Position numbers and translations under genes: made by a program
The notes under the pieces: model-generated
What the model saw: the letters and a program-made list of their open reading frames with translations, nothing else
Databases searched by the model: none
What the model was told of the DNA's origin: nothing
Assembly: GCA_004297235.1 (NCBI GenBank)
Contig: SCUR01000397.1
Coordinates: 1-5,806 of the forward strand
Length of the DNA stretch: 5,806 bases
Direction of reading: 5' to 3'
From: Candidatus Manganitrophaceae bacterium
Lineage (GTDB): Bacteria; Nitrospirota; Nitrospiria; SBBL01; Manganitrophaceae
In this document: piece by piece, positions 5,101-5,806 of the stretch
Layout: every line of letters begins with the position of its first letter
How positions within the stretch are numbered: position 1 is the first letter of the stretch

Positions 5101-5129
5101 TTGATTCGTCGATGGAACTGTGGCACAAT
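5101..5129 (+). promoter_or_regulatory. Probable tRNA-Arg promoter
   Basis: TTGATT (5101-5106), a 17-base spacer, and CACAAT (5124-5129) preceded by TG at 5121-5122, an extended -10. Each hexamer matches four of six consensus bases. Predicted start is near 5136, giving a 5' leader of about 57 bases to be trimmed by RNase P. No other promoter-like pair is closer to the tRNA. Confidence 0.5.
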
Positions 5130-5192
5130 CGGCCGACGGTCGTATGGGTCCTTTCATCCCACCGTGCGGCGTATCCTTCCCTCTCTTCAAGT

Positions 5193-5269
5193 GCCCCCGT
5201 AGCTCAGGCGGATAGAGCAGCGGTTTCCTAAACCGCGTGCCGGGTGTTCAAATCACCCCGGGGGCACCA
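5193..5269 (+). tRNA. tRNA-Arg, anticodon CCU
   Basis: A full cloverleaf of 77 bases including an encoded CCA. Acceptor GCCCCCG/CGGGGGC pairs 7 of 7. The D arm GCTC/GAGC encloses a 9-base loop. The anticodon stem GCGGT/ACCGC holds loop TTCCTAA with anticodon CCT at 5227-5229. The variable loop is GTGCC, and the T arm is GGGTG/CACCC with loop TTCAAAT. The discriminator base is A5266. It decodes AGG, a rare arginine codon in GC-rich bacteria. It stands alone, with its own predicted promoter and terminator. No tRNA-targeting integrase or repeated 3' end is seen in the window. Confidence 0.97.
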
Positions 5270-5304
5270 CACTTCAATCCTCTGGAAACAGGGGTCCTGC
5301 TCGG

Positions 5305-5358
5305 CGGCTTCGCCCCCTTGCCCGAGACGCGCGGGGGGCGCGGCCGAAGCCGATTTTC
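5305..5358 (+). terminator. GC-rich intrinsic terminator after tRNA-Arg
   Basis: CGGCTTCG (5305-5312) pairs with CGAAGCCG (5345-5352). Inside it, CCCCC (5313-5317) can pair with the G-run at 5333-5338, leaving a bulge on the 3' side. The stem is followed directly by ATTTTCT (5353-5359). A smaller alternative, CGGC-CGAA-GCCG (5341-5352), ends at the same U-tract. It lies 35 bases after the tRNA and abuts the stop codon of the convergent hemerythrin gene, so it would also limit read-through into that gene. Confidence 0.55.
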
Positions 5359-5806
5359 TAAGACCGCTCGGAGAGGCCGGTCGAGATGGCGCGGATTCGA
5401 CGCATCACCTCTTTTTTCTCGTCCCCCGTTAGAGAGGTCTCGGAGATTTCGAAGAGAATCTGATTTTCCTTTTCCATGTGCTGGCGCAGCAGGCTCACGA
5501 GACGCAGCCCCGGATCGATCAGCGCTTTGCGGACCGCCTCATCGATCGGCGCGTCGCTTCGGCAGAAGGCGGGGGCGATCTTTTTCCAGTGAAGAAAGGC
5601 GGCGCAGATCTTCTCATGCTCCCGTATAATCGCCTCGATCGGGCCGTACTCTTTGCCGATATATTCGGCGAGAACCGGAAAGAGAGCCTCTTCTTCCTTT
5701 TTAAAATGAAGTCCGATTTCTTTGTCCAGCGCGACCGACAGATCTTTCAGCAGCTCCTTCTCGATCTTTACCCGCTCGGGGGTGACCTCTTCCGCCGGCT
5801 GCCGCA
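5358..5806 (-). CDS. Hemerythrin-like HHE cation-binding protein (N-terminus beyond window)
   Basis: Seen: 148 whole codons are open from the right edge down to TAG at 5360-5358; the start is outside the window. Counting from the first whole codon (RQPAEEV), the hemerythrin-like signature is clear: HFKKEEEALFP gives His33-x3-Glu37, IREHEKI gives His63, and RQHMEKENQILFE gives His109-x3-Glu113. These fit the His and carboxylate ligands of a non-haem di-iron four-helix site; the first-helix His must lie upstream of the edge. His72 is an additional candidate. A helical tail (126-148) follows. Known: bacterial HHE proteins bind or sense O2 or NO, or act in iron and redox stress. No partner domain is visible. 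It is convergent with tRNA-Arg, and its stop touches the U-tract of that tRNA's terminator. Family call is confident, role inferred. Confidence 0.9.
   Translation of the reverse strand, partial: RQPAEEVTPERVKIEKELLKDLSVALDKEIGLHFKKEEEALFPVLAEYIGKEYGPIEAIIREHEKICAAFLHWKKIAPAFCRSDAPIDEAVRKALIDPGLRLVSLLRQHMEKENQILFEISETSLTGDEKKEVMRRIRAISTGLSERS

Noticed and set aside
5121..5136. TGGCAC as a sigma-54 -24 element before the tRNA
   Set aside because: The matching -12 element (TTGC) is absent at the required distance; a sigma-70-type pair explains the site better.
5193..5359. tRNA-Arg as an integration site for a mobile element
   Set aside because: No duplicated tRNA 3' end, integrase or phage-like gene is in the window; a terminator and an ordinary convergent gene follow.

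Overview
This 5.8 kb window is ordinary bacterial chromosome, GC-rich by eye (roughly 60 percent, not computed). It carries eight protein genes (two cut by the window edges), one tRNA, one degenerate inverted repeat, and several promoter, hairpin and terminator signals. An inner-membrane FtsH, an exported peptide, and hemerythrin-like and ferritin-like proteins suit a diderm, metal- and redox-active environmental bacterium. I would guess a Nitrospirota or deltaproteobacterial-type lineage, but nothing here proves the taxonomy.

Layout. (a) 1-354, minus strand: a two-gene unit with a 76-residue, Lys/Arg-rich, histone-tail-like protein (124-354), followed 15 bases later by a short exported protein cut by the left edge (1-108). 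(b) 355-763: non-coding, holding a degraded inverted repeat of the GTCATTGCGAG type at 641-714. (c) 764-3132, plus: an extended -10 promoter, a terminator-shaped hairpin in the leader, ftsH (833-2710), and a ferritin-like small protein (2728-3132) whose Shine-Dalgarno lies in a small hairpin. (d) 3127-4236, plus: a perfect 13-bp tandem duplication running into a strong promoter predicted to give a leaderless mRNA, then a DUF1284 cysteine-rich protein (3185-3643) overlapping a DJ-1/PfpI-family gene (3640-4236) by ATGA. (e) 4330-5085, plus: an unrecognised polytopic membrane protein. (f) 5101-5359: a tRNA-Arg(CCU) with its own promoter and a GC-rich terminator. (g) 5358-5806, minus: a hemerythrin-like HHE protein, cut by the right edge and convergent with the tRNA.

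Inferred theme: membrane protein quality control (FtsH) sits beside several small proteins plausibly linked to iron or redox stress (ferritin-like, DUF1284, DJ-1-like, hemerythrin-like). Adjacency is the only evidence for a shared role. I see no CRISPR array, integrase, transposase, toxin-antitoxin pair or defence cassette. The least ordinary items are the leaderless-type promoter with the 13-bp duplication, the DUF1284/DJ-1 coupled pair, the leader hairpin of ftsH, and the small H1-like basic protein.
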